A DNA stretch of 64,000 nt from Bacillus massiliigorillae (GCF_000380245.2 NZ_HG428741.1:3260182-3324181), one strand, 5' to 3'; counted from the first letter of the stretch, positions 26,994 to 36,367 are shown. Notes: generated by a model not told the origin, from the sequence alone. Translations and numbers: made by a program.

Positions 26994-28127
26994 TTACACA
27001 AGTATAGCAATAACACCTTGAACTACACCAATTAAGCCACCTAATAAAGCACCTAAATACGTAATCATTCCTAATTCACTCTTCATAATAGACAATACCA
27101 TTTCTTCAAGTCTTTCAACAGGAAATGCGTCAACTTGCCCCTTAACAATTCCTTGTAAATGCAATTTCTCCATAAATTGTTCTACATTATTTGAAATACC
27201 GTCAAAGAAAAGATCCATCGCACCCGGAATAATCCGCTCGTTAAGAATGTCAGCATTTTGCTCTACTACCTTACCAATCGGCATATTCAAGTACTGCTCT
27301 AATTGTAACATGTTAATGAGCTCCCGTTGCATAGGTGCAACGACTTTTTCTAATTCATATTGTTCATATACATATTCTACTTTACGGTCTTTCAAAGTAT
27401 TCCATTCTTTACGGATTAATTCCGTTAGAAAATCCTTTGTACCTTCAGATTTAAGAAATTGAAGAATAGCCGGTTGAATTTTATCGACTAATTTTTCATT
27501 CTTCATAAACATTTGCAACATATTCCAAAGCATTCCTTTATCTTTAAAGAAATCCTCAATCATTTTCTCTAATTGCTTCTTACCTTCCATACTAGTAAAA
27601 AAATCATGACCCTTTTGCAAAATAAAATCTGATACATCCGGTAACTTTTCATCAACCACTTCAGATACTTTGCTCGGAAGAATCTCGTGAAGGCTAGCAT
27701 TTTTATTATCAAAGTACCATGAAGATGCTTTAGTTGAAACAAAATTTACGATTTTCGCTTCTAATTGTTGTTGGGCATTCTTAAAACCTAATTTACCGAT
27801 AGCTTCTTCGACTGTAATATCACTATACTGATACTGTTTAAGCTTATCTTGTAACCATCGAATAGCCTCACCACGAAATTGTGGCGTAAAAATCTTTTGT
27901 TTAATACTTTCTACTGTTAATAAATGTTCTACAACCATTTTCCCAAGTTGTTCCGCTAACTCCGCTCTTCGTTTCGGAATCAACCCTGGCGTAAAAGGCA
28001 ACTTCTTACCAAATACATAAATGGGAAGATACGGTCTAAAAAGCATCTTAATAGCTAAATAATTTGTAAACCCACCAATGATTGCCCCAATAATAACCAT
28101 AAATAGTATGGTGAGAAAGTTATTCAT
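26994..28127 (-). CDS. yheB: DUF445 membrane protein YheB
   Basis: The 377-residue DUF445 protein has a membrane helix at each end (residues about 4-24 and 352-375) around a large helical domain. Motifs such as GGFTNYLAIKMLFRPY and KLPFTPGLIPKRRAELAE near the N-terminus are family-typical. I use the second ATG (28127), seven bases after AAGGGG. Function unknown; B. subtilis yheB also precedes yheA. Confidence 0.88.
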   Translation of the reverse strand: MNNFLTILFMVIIGAIIGGFTNYLAIKMLFRPYLPIYVFGKKLPFTPGLIPKRRAELAEQLGKMVVEHLLTVESIKQKIFTPQFRGEAIRWLQDKLKQYQYSDITVEEAIGKLGFKNAQQQLEAKIVNFVSTKASSWYFDNKNASLHEILPSKVSEVVDEKLPDVSDFILQKGHDFFTSMEGKKQLEKMIEDFFKDKGMLWNMLQMFMKNEKLVDKIQPAILQFLKSEGTKDFLTELIRKEWNTLKDRKVEYVYEQYELEKVVAPMQRELINMLQLEQYLNMPIGKVVEQNADILNERIIPGAMDLFFDGISNNVEQFMEKLHLQGIVKGQVDAFPVERLEEMVLSIMKSELGMITYLGALLGGLIGVVQGVIAILV

Positions 28128-28419
28128 ATTCATACCCCTTCAAGTCTATTTTTCAACTCTATTGTATACGTACAATATTATAGTACAAGCTACTGTAATA
28201 GCAAATAAAGGAATATACATATCTTTTACCACACTTATTTGATTGGTTGAATATAACAGTATGTTTGTTGAAGAAAGATAAATTATAATTTATTCAATAT
28301 CGAAATTGTCTTATTCATTGATAGACTACCTGAAAAGCGAAACAACTAAAAATGATTGGAACACTTTCAAGACGAGCTCTTTTCAATAGCCATCAAATTC
28401 TAACCGTGAGGAATGAATC

Positions 28420-29298
28420 ATGTTATTACAAAAACTTAAAAAACAATACCCTAGTGCTGTAGAAAGCGCACCACAAAACTTAACTCACCAATACTTTTGG
28501 GTTTCTACAGATGGAAAACAACTAGGAATCCCATTAGAAAACCTAACTTCTCAGGAACAAAAACTATTAACAACGCTTTTTAATGATTCAGCATTAGAGA
28601 ATACTTTAAACATAACAGCCAGTCAAAAAAATTGGTATCAATTCTTCACTAAACAAAGTGAATTACCACTTACCAACTGGAAATATATACGCCTTATCTA
28701 TTTTACAATTGCAGATGGGGACGTTTCATTAGTTGATTTTGAACAAGCAATACTGTCATTTTTCCATAGCGATTCCGTTCTTGTTTGGGAAAATAAAACG
28801 AGCGGTTATATTATTGAAGGAAAACATAGAAATCTGCTCGAGTTTCATGATTTCCCCAAAGTTATCAGTACTATTGAAAGCGATTTCTATAATACTGTAC
28901 AAATATTCGTCGGAAACATTCATGAAGTATCTTATAGCTTGCTTACACATTTCAGTGCGGAAAATCAGTGCTTCGCTATCGCTAAGCAACATTGCTCGCA
29001 TACAAAGCATCATTGTCTTAAGACCGTTTTCCCATATCTGTTATTGAACGGTATAATTCAACAAAAGGATTGGTATTTACAACAACTCCTTGGTGAAACG
29101 ATTGATGATCAAGAGATAATTAAAACAGTCAAAACATATATCCAATTAAATCGTAATGCAACTCTTACTGCTAAGGAATTATTTATTCATCGTAATAGTT
29201 TACAATATCGCATCGATAAGTTCATCGAAAAAACCAATCTAGATATTAAAGATTTTCACGATGCTACGCTAGCATACTTGTGTATTTTACTGTTATGA
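28420..29298 (+). CDS. PucR/CdaR-type regulator
   Basis: The 292-residue protein ends with a PucR C-terminal helix-turn-helix: LTAKELFIHRNSLQYRIDKF, the motif of PucR, CdaR and AdeR activators. The N-terminal 220 residues contain no recognisable sensory motif. It lies 133 bases upstream of msmX on the same strand, suggesting it controls the sugar-uptake ATPase or a linked regulon. GTGAGGAATG lies ahead of the ATG. Confidence 0.75.
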   Translation: MLLQKLKKQYPSAVESAPQNLTHQYFWVSTDGKQLGIPLENLTSQEQKLLTTLFNDSALENTLNITASQKNWYQFFTKQSELPLTNWKYIRLIYFTIADGDVSLVDFEQAILSFFHSDSVLVWENKTSGYIIEGKHRNLLEFHDFPKVISTIESDFYNTVQIFVGNIHEVSYSLLTHFSAENQCFAIAKQHCSHTKHHCLKTVFPYLLLNGIIQQKDWYLQQLLGETIDDQEIIKTVKTYIQLNRNATLTAKELFIHRNSLQYRIDKFIEKTNLDIKDFHDATLAYLCILLL

Positions 29299-29370
29299 AG
29301 TTATATCTGAATAACGATGCACAAAAAAGCGCTTTCACATTTTGTGCAATGTGAACATATCCACAAAACA

Positions 29371-29384
29371 TGAATACGTTTACA
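29371..29384 (+). promoter_or_regulatory. cre-like site upstream of msmX
   Basis: TGAATACGTTTACA matches the CcpA consensus TGWAANCGNTNWCA at all but one fixed position. It lies about 47 bases before the msmX start, consistent with catabolite control. Confidence 0.6.
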
Positions 29385-29430
29385 ATGAGCTTATAAACAT
29401 TCCAAAACAGATTCTTGGAGGTATAACAAC

Positions 29431-30528
29431 ATGGCAGAATTACGTTTAGAAAATATTTATAAAATTTATGATAATAAAGTAACAGCAGTTGAGAATTTCA
29501 ACTTACACATTGAAGACAAAGAATTTATCGTATTCGTAGGACCATCTGGTTGTGGTAAATCAACAACATTACGAATGATTGCTGGTCTAGAAGAAATCTC
29601 AAAAGGAGACTTCTTTATCGATGGTAAGCGTGTTAATGATACACCTCCAAAAGATCGTGATATTGCGATGGTGTTCCAAAACTACGCACTATATCCTCAT
29701 ATGTCTGTATATGATAATATGGCATTCGGCTTAAAGCTTCGTAAAATGCCAAAAGATGAAATTAATCGTCGTGTACAAGAGGCAGCAAAAATCTTAGGTT
29801 TAGAGGAGTACTTAGATCGTAAACCAAAAGCATTATCTGGTGGTCAGCGTCAACGTGTTGCATTAGGACGTGCAATTGTACGTGATGCAAAAGTATTCTT
29901 AATGGATGAGCCTTTATCAAACCTAGATGCTAAACTACGTGTTGCGATGCGTTCTGAAATCGCAAAACTTCATAAGCGTCTCGCGACTACTACTATTTAC
30001 GTAACACATGACCAAACAGAAGCTATGACAATGGCAACACGCCTTGTAGTAATGAAAGATGGTATTATCCAACAAATCGGGACCCCGAAAGATGTTTATG
30101 AAAACCCTGAAAATGTATTCGTTGGCGGTTTCATCGGATCACCAGCTATGAACTTCGTAAACGGTACGTTAAAAGACGGATACGTACAATTCGAAACAAC
30201 AAAACTGGCGATTCCTGAAGGGAAAATGAAAATATTACGCGATCAAGGGTATGTAAATAAAGAAATCATTATGGGTGTTCGTCCAGAAGATTTCCATGAT
30301 GAGCCTTTATTCATTCAAGCTTCACCAGAGAGCAAAATCAGTGCGACAATCGAAGTTTCTGAATTAATGGGTGCTGAATTCATGCTTTACTCAAACATCG
30401 ATGGTCAAAACTTCGTAGCGCGTGTTGATGCAAGAACGGTTGTTAAAGCTGGCGATGTCATCGAGATGTCACTTGATATGAACAAAGTACATTTCTTCGA
30501 CAAAGAAACGGAATCACGTATTAGATAA
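29431..30528 (+). CDS. msmX: Multi-sugar ABC transporter ATPase MsmX
   Basis: The 365-residue ATPase energises several carbohydrate importers (maltodextrin, arabino- and galacto-oligosaccharides in B. subtilis). Walker A is GPSGCGKST (37-45), signature LSGGQRQRVALGRA, Walker B VFLMDEPLSNLDA, switch YVTHDQTEAM, followed by the OB-like regulatory domain ending VHFFDKETESRIR. It stands alone with no permease genes, as expected for a shared ATPase. TTGGAGGT lies before the ATG. Confidence 0.94.
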   Translation: MAELRLENIYKIYDNKVTAVENFNLHIEDKEFIVFVGPSGCGKSTTLRMIAGLEEISKGDFFIDGKRVNDTPPKDRDIAMVFQNYALYPHMSVYDNMAFGLKLRKMPKDEINRRVQEAAKILGLEEYLDRKPKALSGGQRQRVALGRAIVRDAKVFLMDEPLSNLDAKLRVAMRSEIAKLHKRLATTTIYVTHDQTEAMTMATRLVVMKDGIIQQIGTPKDVYENPENVFVGGFIGSPAMNFVNGTLKDGYVQFETTKLAIPEGKMKILRDQGYVNKEIIMGVRPEDFHDEPLFIQASPESKISATIEVSELMGAEFMLYSNIDGQNFVARVDARTVVKAGDVIEMSLDMNKVHFFDKETESRIR

Positions 30529-30529
30529 T

Positions 30530-30682
30530 AAGAAAAGCGCAAGTGCCCCGCATAGCTCCGTATGTGCTGGAGCCCGCTTCCTTAAGATAAAGGAAACACG
30601 AAGTGCTGATAAGCGAATCGATGTGGACTTATCGTAGGGAAGTTGGTGAAGCACACTAGGAGCTGGGCTCTGGAGCTAGACA
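30530..30682 (+). repeat. bcr-like interspersed repeat, family A
   Basis: Begins right after the msmX stop with AAGAAAAGCGCAAGTGCC and ends with GGAGCTAGACAA. Closely related copies are at 1-172 (inverted) and 62024-62176, and a half copy at 53111. The GGACTTATCGTAGGGA core is shared by all complete copies. Confidence 0.8.
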
Positions 30683-30685
30683 ATA

Positions 30686-30870
30686 AGAAAAACCGGCACC
30701 GGTCTTTTTTGATTATTGTTTATGCTCCTTGATTTACTCCCAATAAAAAAAGAGCTATGCGGCAGAAATAAGATGAGCTGGTCTTGAAAACCCGCTCTTG
30801 GTTTTCAAAACAGGTTGGCTTATTTCCGAGCATAGCAGGTGTAAGGTTAGACACCACAAAAAACCGGCAC
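30686..30870 (+). repeat. Interspersed repeat, family B, full length
   Basis: Head AAGAAAAACCGGCACCGGTC, centre GCTCCTTGATTTACTCCCAAT and GAGCTATGCGG, a long foldable middle (TTGAAAACCC...GGTTTTCAA), then GAGCATAGCAGGTGTAAGG and tail TTAGACACCA. Nearly identical to 34722-34896. Confidence 0.85.
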
Positions 30871-30965
30871 CGGTCTTTTTGATTAGAATTCACACTTTTT
30901 TTACTTCTAATCAAAAAAGCCATGCTCGTGTCATATTCGAGCATGGTAGGTGTATGGTTGGATTT
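30866..30965 (+). repeat. Interspersed repeat, family B, short variant
   Basis: Starts directly at the tail of the preceding copy with AAAACCGGCACCGGTC, contains a TTTTTGATTAGAA / TTCTAATCAAAAA hairpin and ends GAGCATGGTAGGTGTATGG. The middle of the long form is replaced. It resembles the variant at 53173-53266. Confidence 0.7.
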
Positions 30966-31012
30966 ATATCATTGCTCACTATTTTCTTCTTCCATAAACA
31001 AAAACTTTTTTC

Positions 31013-31255
31013 TTACTCTTCAATTACTACACTCTCTTCTCCACCACAGTTTTCACAGAAAAAGAAGTGAACACACTGATGTCTTTGAATGGAATCACTT
31101 ACACCATCTACTTGTTTTAAAGTTTCAATATCTTCATATGCACTATAATTATCTAGATAATCCGTCAACTTTCCTTTATCTATCAAAACAGACTGACATT
31201 TATTACATGGTAATGATACTTGTTGTAAACCATTACATAACGGACAAATCGGCAC
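31013..31255 (-). CDS. Small zinc-ribbon protein
   Basis: The 80-residue protein has CPLC (4-7) and CNKC (17-20) pairs and a C-terminal CENC pair (67-70) with H60/C61 nearby, so it probably binds one or two zinc ions. The middle is acidic. It is divergent from sspB. I do not recognise a named family; the even cysteine pairs and start after GGAAAAGGA support a real gene. Confidence 0.65.
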   Translation of the reverse strand: MPICPLCNGLQQVSLPCNKCQSVLIDKGKLTDYLDNYSAYEDIETLKQVDGVSDSIQRHQCVHFFFCENCGGEESVVIEE

Positions 31256-31429
31256 ATTACATCATTCCTTTTCCACACTTCGTTATATACATATTTTCAG
31301 TGAAATTACTCCATTCATACAAACCAGTAATTACCAACATATTTCTACTCTCCTATTACCATACTACTTATAAGAACTTAATATTTTGGGTTACATCATA
31401 CAAAAGGATCAAGAGGCTTTTGTAGTATA

Positions 31430-31523
31430 CATGACAATACTTCAATAGCTTACTAATGCTGGTGCAACTCCAGGTAACCCAACCATTATACGTTGAAGTA
31501 TTTTAATGAATACATATGTCATG
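31430..31523 (+). promoter_or_regulatory. large inverted repeat upstream of sspB
   Basis: CATGACA-ATACTTCAA at 31430-31445 pairs with TTGAAGTATT (31493-31502) and TGTCATG (31517-31523). A smaller CTGG/CCAG hairpin sits inside (31459-31472). It lies 44 bases before sspB and may be an operator or a leader structure. Confidence 0.45.
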
Positions 31524-31566
31524 CATTGAAGCTTCAGCAAAAACATAAAAAAAGCGAGGGTTAATT

Positions 31567-31779
31567 ATGCAAAACCAATCATCAGGAAATTCATCTAACC
31601 AATTAGTTGTTCAAGGAGCACAAGCTGCGATTGATTCTATGAAGTATGAAATTGCAACTGAGTTTGGTGTTACTCTTGGACCAGACGCAACTTCTCGTGC
31701 AAACGGGTCAGTTGGAGGAGAAATTACGAAACGATTAGTACAAATGGCTGAGCAACAATTAGGCGGAAGTTATAAATAA
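31567..31779 (+). CDS. sspB: Alpha/beta-type small acid-soluble spore protein
   Basis: The 70-residue DNA-binding spore protein protects spore DNA and is degraded at germination. The conserved YEIATEFGVTLGPDATSRANG and VGGEITKRLVQMAEQQLGG blocks are diagnostic, with the germination-protease site in the TEFG segment. It belongs to a multigene family; the symbol follows synteny with B. subtilis sspB near yheAB. GCGAGGG precedes the ATG. A sigma-G promoter is expected but I could not place it confidently. Confidence 0.92.
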   Translation: MQNQSSGNSSNQLVVQGAQAAIDSMKYEIATEFGVTLGPDATSRANGSVGGEITKRLVQMAEQQLGGSYK

Positions 31780-31795
31780 TCAAGGAATAAACATT

Positions 31796-31838
31796 AAGGC
31801 TGTGCAGAAAGAAAAAACCTTTTTGCACAGCCTTTTAA
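31796..31838 (+). terminator. sspB terminator
   Basis: AAGGCTGTGCA/TGCACAGCCTT stem followed by TT and T-rich sequence. Confidence 0.88.
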
Positions 31839-32230
31839 GCTTTCGAAATGACAGAAATCCACATATAGCAGAATATTTTTGCTATTTTAATGCAATAGGA
31901 TTTATATAGTTAAATCACTTACTTTCCCCATTTTCTCACTGCAGCTGTCCCAAAAGTATTCTTCAATCACTTTTAGTATAGCTTTCTTCACTTTAGAAGC
32001 TCTCCAAATTAATTATCAAAATCTCCGTATATTTTTACCTTACGCAACTTCTTTAGCTCCTATCAATAAGCCTGAAAGCACACAATACTTGTGGATATCA
32101 CACACAATGTTTCTCTAGACACACATGAATTTCGTTTGTTATCTTTATTTAGCACAGAAAAAATCATAAGAAGTATTTATGAAAATTTTATTCTTCAATA
32201 CTTGCCTATTGAAAACCATGTAACCTATTT
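31839..32230. other. intergenic stretch without a recognisable gene
   Basis: No supported frame on either strand, no strong hairpin and no repeat-family sequence were found. It may include promoter elements for the downstream CDF gene near its right end (TTGCCT at 32203). Confidence 0.45.
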
Positions 32231-32235
32231 AAGAC

Positions 32236-32303
32236 AAGCCTAATAAATAATTATTAGGAAAGGATTGGAACAAAGAACATGCTCAACGACTGAAAATTCA
32301 GTC
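32236..32303 (+). promoter_or_regulatory. leader hairpins before the CDF exporter
   Basis: Two hairpins precede the ribosome site: CCTAATAA/TTATTAGG near 32236-32256 and GACTGAA/TTCAGTC at 32288-32303. Neither carries the conserved core of the yybP-ykoY manganese riboswitch, so a regulatory role is only possible. Confidence 0.35.
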
Positions 32304-32326
32304 ACGCCAGAAAGGAGGCGGACGAA

Positions 32327-33196
32327 ATGACAAAGGACAAATCTCTTGAAAATTTAGCCCAAAAAGGAGCTTGGGTCAGTATAGCCGCATACATACTCAT
32401 GTCGACAATTAAACTTTCAATTGGTTTCTTTGGTAATTCAGAAGGACTATGGGCCGATGGATTAAACAACTCCACTGATATCATCGCCTCTCTAGCTGTA
32501 TTAATTGGCTTAAAAATTGCAGTTAAACCGCCTGATGAAGATCATTTATATGGACACACACGAGCTGAAACAGTAGCTTCACTAGTTGCGGCTTTTATTA
32601 TGATGACAGTCGGAATAAGTGTTATTGCACAAGCTTTTCAGTCATTAGTCGATAAAGGAACCGAACAGCCTACTCTCATGACAGCAATCACAGCAGCTCT
32701 TTCAGCAATATTTATGATTGGCATTTATAAATACAATAAACAATTAAGCATTAAAACAAATAATGCTTCTTTATTTGCGATTGCAAAGGATAATCTGTCT
32801 GATGCACTTGTCAGTATTGGTGCCCTGGTAGGTATTATCGGTACTTGGATCGGGATTAATTGGTTAGATACCGTCGCTGCCATTATTGTTGGTTTTATTA
32901 TTTGTAAAACAGCTTGGAGCATCTTCTTTGAAGCTTCACACAGCTTAACAGATGGCTTCGATAAAGAATTGCTAGCATCTATTAAGAACACCATCGCTAC
33001 AACTCCTGGTGTGCTATATACATGCGATTTAAAAGGAAGAATGCATGGTAACGAGGTTTTAATCGAAGCTACTATTCAAGTAAATAAATCTTTGAATATA
33101 GTTGATAGTCATAATATTTCTGACAATGTAGAACATCGATTATTAGACAAACACGGTATACACCACGCTCTCATCCACGTTGAACCATTTTTATAA
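32327..33196 (+). CDS. CDF family cation exporter, Mn-type motifs
   Basis: The 289-residue protein has six membrane helices and a C-terminal cytoplasmic metal-binding domain. Metal-site residues are N47xxxD51 in helix 2 (LNNSTD) and D155xxxD159 in helix 5 (DNLSD). Zinc exporters have histidine in the first of these positions; the N/D version marks the manganese group (MneP/MneS/MntE). AAAGGAGGCGG precedes the ATG. It probably exports Mn(II), perhaps Fe(II). It stands alone; a second, zinc-type CDF lies at 56385. Confidence 0.85.
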   Translation: MTKDKSLENLAQKGAWVSIAAYILMSTIKLSIGFFGNSEGLWADGLNNSTDIIASLAVLIGLKIAVKPPDEDHLYGHTRAETVASLVAAFIMMTVGISVIAQAFQSLVDKGTEQPTLMTAITAALSAIFMIGIYKYNKQLSIKTNNASLFAIAKDNLSDALVSIGALVGIIGTWIGINWLDTVAAIIVGFIICKTAWSIFFEASHSLTDGFDKELLASIKNTIATTPGVLYTCDLKGRMHGNEVLIEATIQVNKSLNIVDSHNISDNVEHRLLDKHGIHHALIHVEPFL

Positions 33197-33560
33197 TAAG
33201 AAAAAGCAAAATTAGTTCAAAAGACTAAATTTTATATCTGTTAACAATTTAAATAGAGTATTTATAATCATAAAGCAAGAACATTTTTTACAATAAGTGG
33301 TATAATTAATTTATAGCTCCGTTCAATTTATATTTATAAAATGATGGAGCTATTTGTATCTAGTAAAAAACTACTAACTTCAACTATTATTCTCCCACTC
33401 TTCAAAATTGCTAAGATACACTTACCAATTTATTCACCTTATTTCAGAAGAAAAATGTTATTATTTGTATAATCTATTCTTATTTTCATCAACTTACATT
33501 TTCAAAGAGTACAACTTATTTTTTATTTACTATTCTTCTCTTGAATAAGTTCAAACTATC
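33197..33560. other. intergenic stretch between the CDF gene and the kinase
   Basis: An 8-bp hairpin ATAGCTCC/GGAGCTAT at 33313-33353 may end the CDF transcript. TTGTATAAT-like sequence near 33465 may belong to a kinase promoter. No gene is visible. Confidence 0.4.
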
Positions 33561-33588
33561 TTATTTTAACAGGAGGTGTTTTTTAATA

Positions 33589-34710
33589 ATGAATACAGAA
33601 AATGATATAATTGTTCAATTCTTGCAAAAACATGAAGAAGATATTTATGAAACTTGGAAAGATAAATTTACTTTTTCACCAGATGAATCTCTGAAGGATA
33701 CAATATTGAGTAATTCTCGCGCAATCTACGCTCTATATTTATTAAAGTTACAACACTCAGAGATGGATTTAATAGAAGAAATAAAAGCATTATCTATGAA
33801 AATTGCATCAGAAAGAGTAAAAACCGGAGTACATATACGCAATGTTCTTGCCAACATTTCTACTGTAAAACAACAAATCGCAAACAGTATTAAGGAAAAT
33901 TTCAAAGAGCTATCGAAAACCCATCAGTGGACCAGTGATTTAGAAACTATTTTCGATTCTTTAATATTTCATACAGCTTCTTACTTTGCTGACTTGCAAA
34001 ATGAAATTATTCAAAAGCAAAATGAAATTTTATCCGAAGCTCACAAAGAACGTTTAACCTTACTTGGTCAAATGACCTCCAGCTTTGTTCATGAATTTAG
34101 AAATCCACTTACATCTATAAAAGGCTTTATTCAATTGTTGAAAGCTGATTACCCTGACTTACATTATTTAGATATTATATATAGTGAGCTTGAACAATTG
34201 AATACGAGAATATCTGAATTTTTGGCATTCTCTCGCAAAGGTGAAGTAGAACAAAAATTCATTGTTTTTTCATTAGATCGATTGATAGATGAAGTAATTA
34301 CCTTTTTATATCCTAGTATTGTGGATATTAATGTTCACGTTGAAACTTTTGTAGAAAATGATATTTTCATTCTTGGACAACTTGAGGAAATTAGGCAAGT
34401 TTTATTAAACATTATATTTAATGCATTAGATGTGTTACATAATATACAAAATCCAACCATCACCATATCCAGCAAAAAAAATGAAGCAAATATTATTCAA
34501 CTAATTATTACTAATAATGGACCTCGAATCAGCGAAGAGCTTATTGCAGATATTTTCAAGCCTTTTATGACAACAAAGGACATAGGAACAGGGCTAGGAT
34601 TATTCGTATGCAAGCAAATTATTGAAAAACATAATGGAACATTAATTTGCGTATCTACCGAAACTAGTACATCTTTCATCATAACCTTACCAATTAGCCA
34701 TTTTACATAA
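33589..34710 (+). CDS. Soluble sporulation-type sensor histidine kinase
   Basis: ATG 33589 follows AGGAGGTG and gives 373 residues with no membrane helix. The N-terminal 140 residues are helical and resemble RsbR/RsbRD-type sensing domains (KHEEDIYETWKDKF). The H box FVHEFRNPLTSIKGF carries H168, the N box is VLLNIIFNALDVL, and GTGLGLFVCKQIIEKHNG is the G2 box. No response regulator is adjacent, as for the orphan phosphorelay kinases (KinA-E, and the B. cereus-group BA-type kinases). Feeding Spo0F is inferred. Confidence 0.82.
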   Translation: MNTENDIIVQFLQKHEEDIYETWKDKFTFSPDESLKDTILSNSRAIYALYLLKLQHSEMDLIEEIKALSMKIASERVKTGVHIRNVLANISTVKQQIANSIKENFKELSKTHQWTSDLETIFDSLIFHTASYFADLQNEIIQKQNEILSEAHKERLTLLGQMTSSFVHEFRNPLTSIKGFIQLLKADYPDLHYLDIIYSELEQLNTRISEFLAFSRKGEVEQKFIVFSLDRLIDEVITFLYPSIVDINVHVETFVENDIFILGQLEEIRQVLLNIIFNALDVLHNIQNPTITISSKKNEANIIQLIITNNGPRISEELIADIFKPFMTTKDIGTGLGLFVCKQIIEKHNGTLICVSTETSTSFIITLPISHFT

Positions 34711-34721
34711 GTTAAGAAATA

Positions 34722-34918
34722 AGAAAAACCGGCACCGGTCTTTTTTGATTGATGTTTAAGCTCCTTGATTTACTCCCAATCAAAAAAGAGCTATGCGGGA
34801 GAAATAAGACGAGCTGTTCTTGAAAAACCGCACTTGGTTTTCAAAACAGGTTGGCTTATTTCCGAGCATAGCAGGTGTAAGGTTAGACACCACGCAAAAT
34901 TATATGCTTTCTTATCTT
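34722..34918 (+). repeat. Interspersed repeat, family B, full length
   Basis: Same head, centre and tail as 30686-30870 with few differences. The tail TTAGACACCACGCAAAATTATATGC...CTTATCTTTT runs straight into the terminator hairpin at 34921. Confidence 0.85.
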
Positions 34919-34920
34919 TT

Positions 34921-34967
34921 AAAAAAGAGACTGTCAGAAAAAGCAACTCTTCTGACAATCTCTTTTC
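34921..34967. terminator. bidirectional terminator after repeat
   Basis: AAAGAGACTGTCAGAA pairs with TTCTGACAATCTCTTT (one mismatch). T-rich on both exits, so it can serve the kinase gene and the convergent yitT-type gene. Confidence 0.85.
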
Positions 34968-35035
34968 GACTATGACATAAAAAACGAACTGTAATTACAG
35001 CACATCATTTTGCACTACAACTACTAAGTTTTTAA

Positions 35036-35896
35036 TTAATGAATATTACGTTTTTTGAAATTCCCTCCCCTAACTTCTACTACATCATAGACTGTAACAA
35101 AAGCTGTAGGATCAATTTCTTGAATAATTTGTTTCATTTTGCTTTCTTCCAAACGGTTAATGACACAAGTAATTTCTTTGAATTGCTGATGAGAATAGGC
35201 ACCCTGAACAATATTATACGTTGCACTTCGTCCTAAACGATCACGTATTGTCTCTACCATTACATCGGGTTCATTTGTAATAATTTTAAAGCTTTTAGAA
35301 CCACTTAAACCTTCTTCAACAATATGAATTACTTTAGAAGCAATAAAGTAAGCAATGGCTGACAGTAATGCCCCTTGTAATCCGAACACGGTTGAAACAA
35401 CAATAAAAACAAATGCGTTCAAGAACAGAATTAAATCACTTGTACCAAACGGTAATTTGCGAGAAAGTAATACAGCGAACATATCAATTCCATCAAGTGC
35501 CCCACCATTACGCAAAGCAATACCCATACCAAAACCGATAATAATACCACCAACAACAGTTACTAGCAATGTATCCCCATGTATAATTGTTGGTACTCCG
35601 TGCATTAGAACAGTTCCAGCCGCTAGTGAAACAATACCTATTATTGAATTAATAGCGAAACTTTTACCAATTTGCTTATATCCTAAAAATATAAACGGAA
35701 TATTAAGTACAGCGATTAGAATTCCTAATGGTATATTTAATACCCTTGAGGCAACGATACTAAGACCTGTCACGCCACCGTCTGATACATTATTTGGGAT
35801 TAAGACTGCCTCTAATCCATATGCCGCAATCAATCCTCCAAGAATAATTATTAAAACTCTCAAAGTCTTTACTATCCATTTATGTTTACGATTCAT
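35036..35896 (-). CDS. YitT family membrane protein (DUF161/DUF2179)
   Basis: About 286 residues: five or six helices of the YitT/DUF161 region (LIPNNVSDGGVTGLS, RNGGALDGIDMFAVLLS) then a C-terminal soluble DUF2179 domain from about residue 200. I start at ATG 35896 after GGGTG; a GTG three codons upstream is possible. The family's function is not established. Bacillus genomes carry several paralogues. It ends next to the bidirectional terminator. Confidence 0.87.
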   Translation of the reverse strand: MNRKHKWIVKTLRVLIIILGGLIAAYGLEAVLIPNNVSDGGVTGLSIVASRVLNIPLGILIAVLNIPFIFLGYKQIGKSFAINSIIGIVSLAAGTVLMHGVPTIIHGDTLLVTVVGGIIIGFGMGIALRNGGALDGIDMFAVLLSRKLPFGTSDLILFLNAFVFIVVSTVFGLQGALLSAIAYFIASKVIHIVEEGLSGSKSFKIITNEPDVMVETIRDRLGRSATYNIVQGAYSHQQFKEITCVINRLEESKMKQIIQEIDPTAFVTVYDVVEVRGGNFKKRNIH

Positions 35897-35905
35897 AAAA
35901 TACAC

Positions 35906-36297
35906 CCAATTCCTCTTTTAAAAACTAGAAGTCCTTTATTTATACGTACAACTGTTATCCCTCGATCTTGTATATTCTGGATTGTTTCATTCCTTATGGT
36001 ATCCAACAAACCATCCTCCCTATTGTTAAATATATTTTGAAAACCGTTACCGGTCCTTTTTAAGGTATGTATTCACTTCTTTAGTTTTCTAACTTTCTTT
36101 TAAAAGAAAAGTGATTGATTCAGGATTATTTTTATCGCGCTTTACTTTGTTTTGAACAGAAATAAATTCTATCATCTGAAGAGTTCGAAAATAAAGAAGG
36201 AAAATGAAAAGCATGCATATTATGTAGACATTATTTTGATAATATGCCATTTATAATGATAACGTAATTTTATGGACAGCGAAACCCATTTGCTTTA
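35906..36297. other. intergenic stretch with a repeat remnant
   Basis: Bases 36037-36062 read GAAAACCGTTACCGGTCCTTTTT, the head of the family B repeat without the rest. A possible promoter for the YitT gene is expected here. No gene is visible. Confidence 0.45.
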
Positions 36298-36358
36298 TTT
36301 CAAAAAAGGGCTATCTGAAAAGTGTTTTTTAAATCACATTTCGTTCGCCCTTTTACGC
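36298..36358 (-). terminator. possible symporter terminator
   Basis: AAAAGGGC and GCCCTTTTTT flank a ~35-base loop on the minus strand just after the symporter stop. The long loop makes it less certain. Confidence 0.55.
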
Positions 36359-36367
36359 TTTTATTAT

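Noticed and set aside
34765..34980. 71-codon ORF after the kinase gene
   Set aside because: It is composed of family B repeat sequence and a terminator.
35355..35921. 188-codon ORF antisense to the YitT gene
   Set aside because: Proline/isoleucine-rich mirror of a membrane protein; no ribosome site and the sense gene is clearly conserved.
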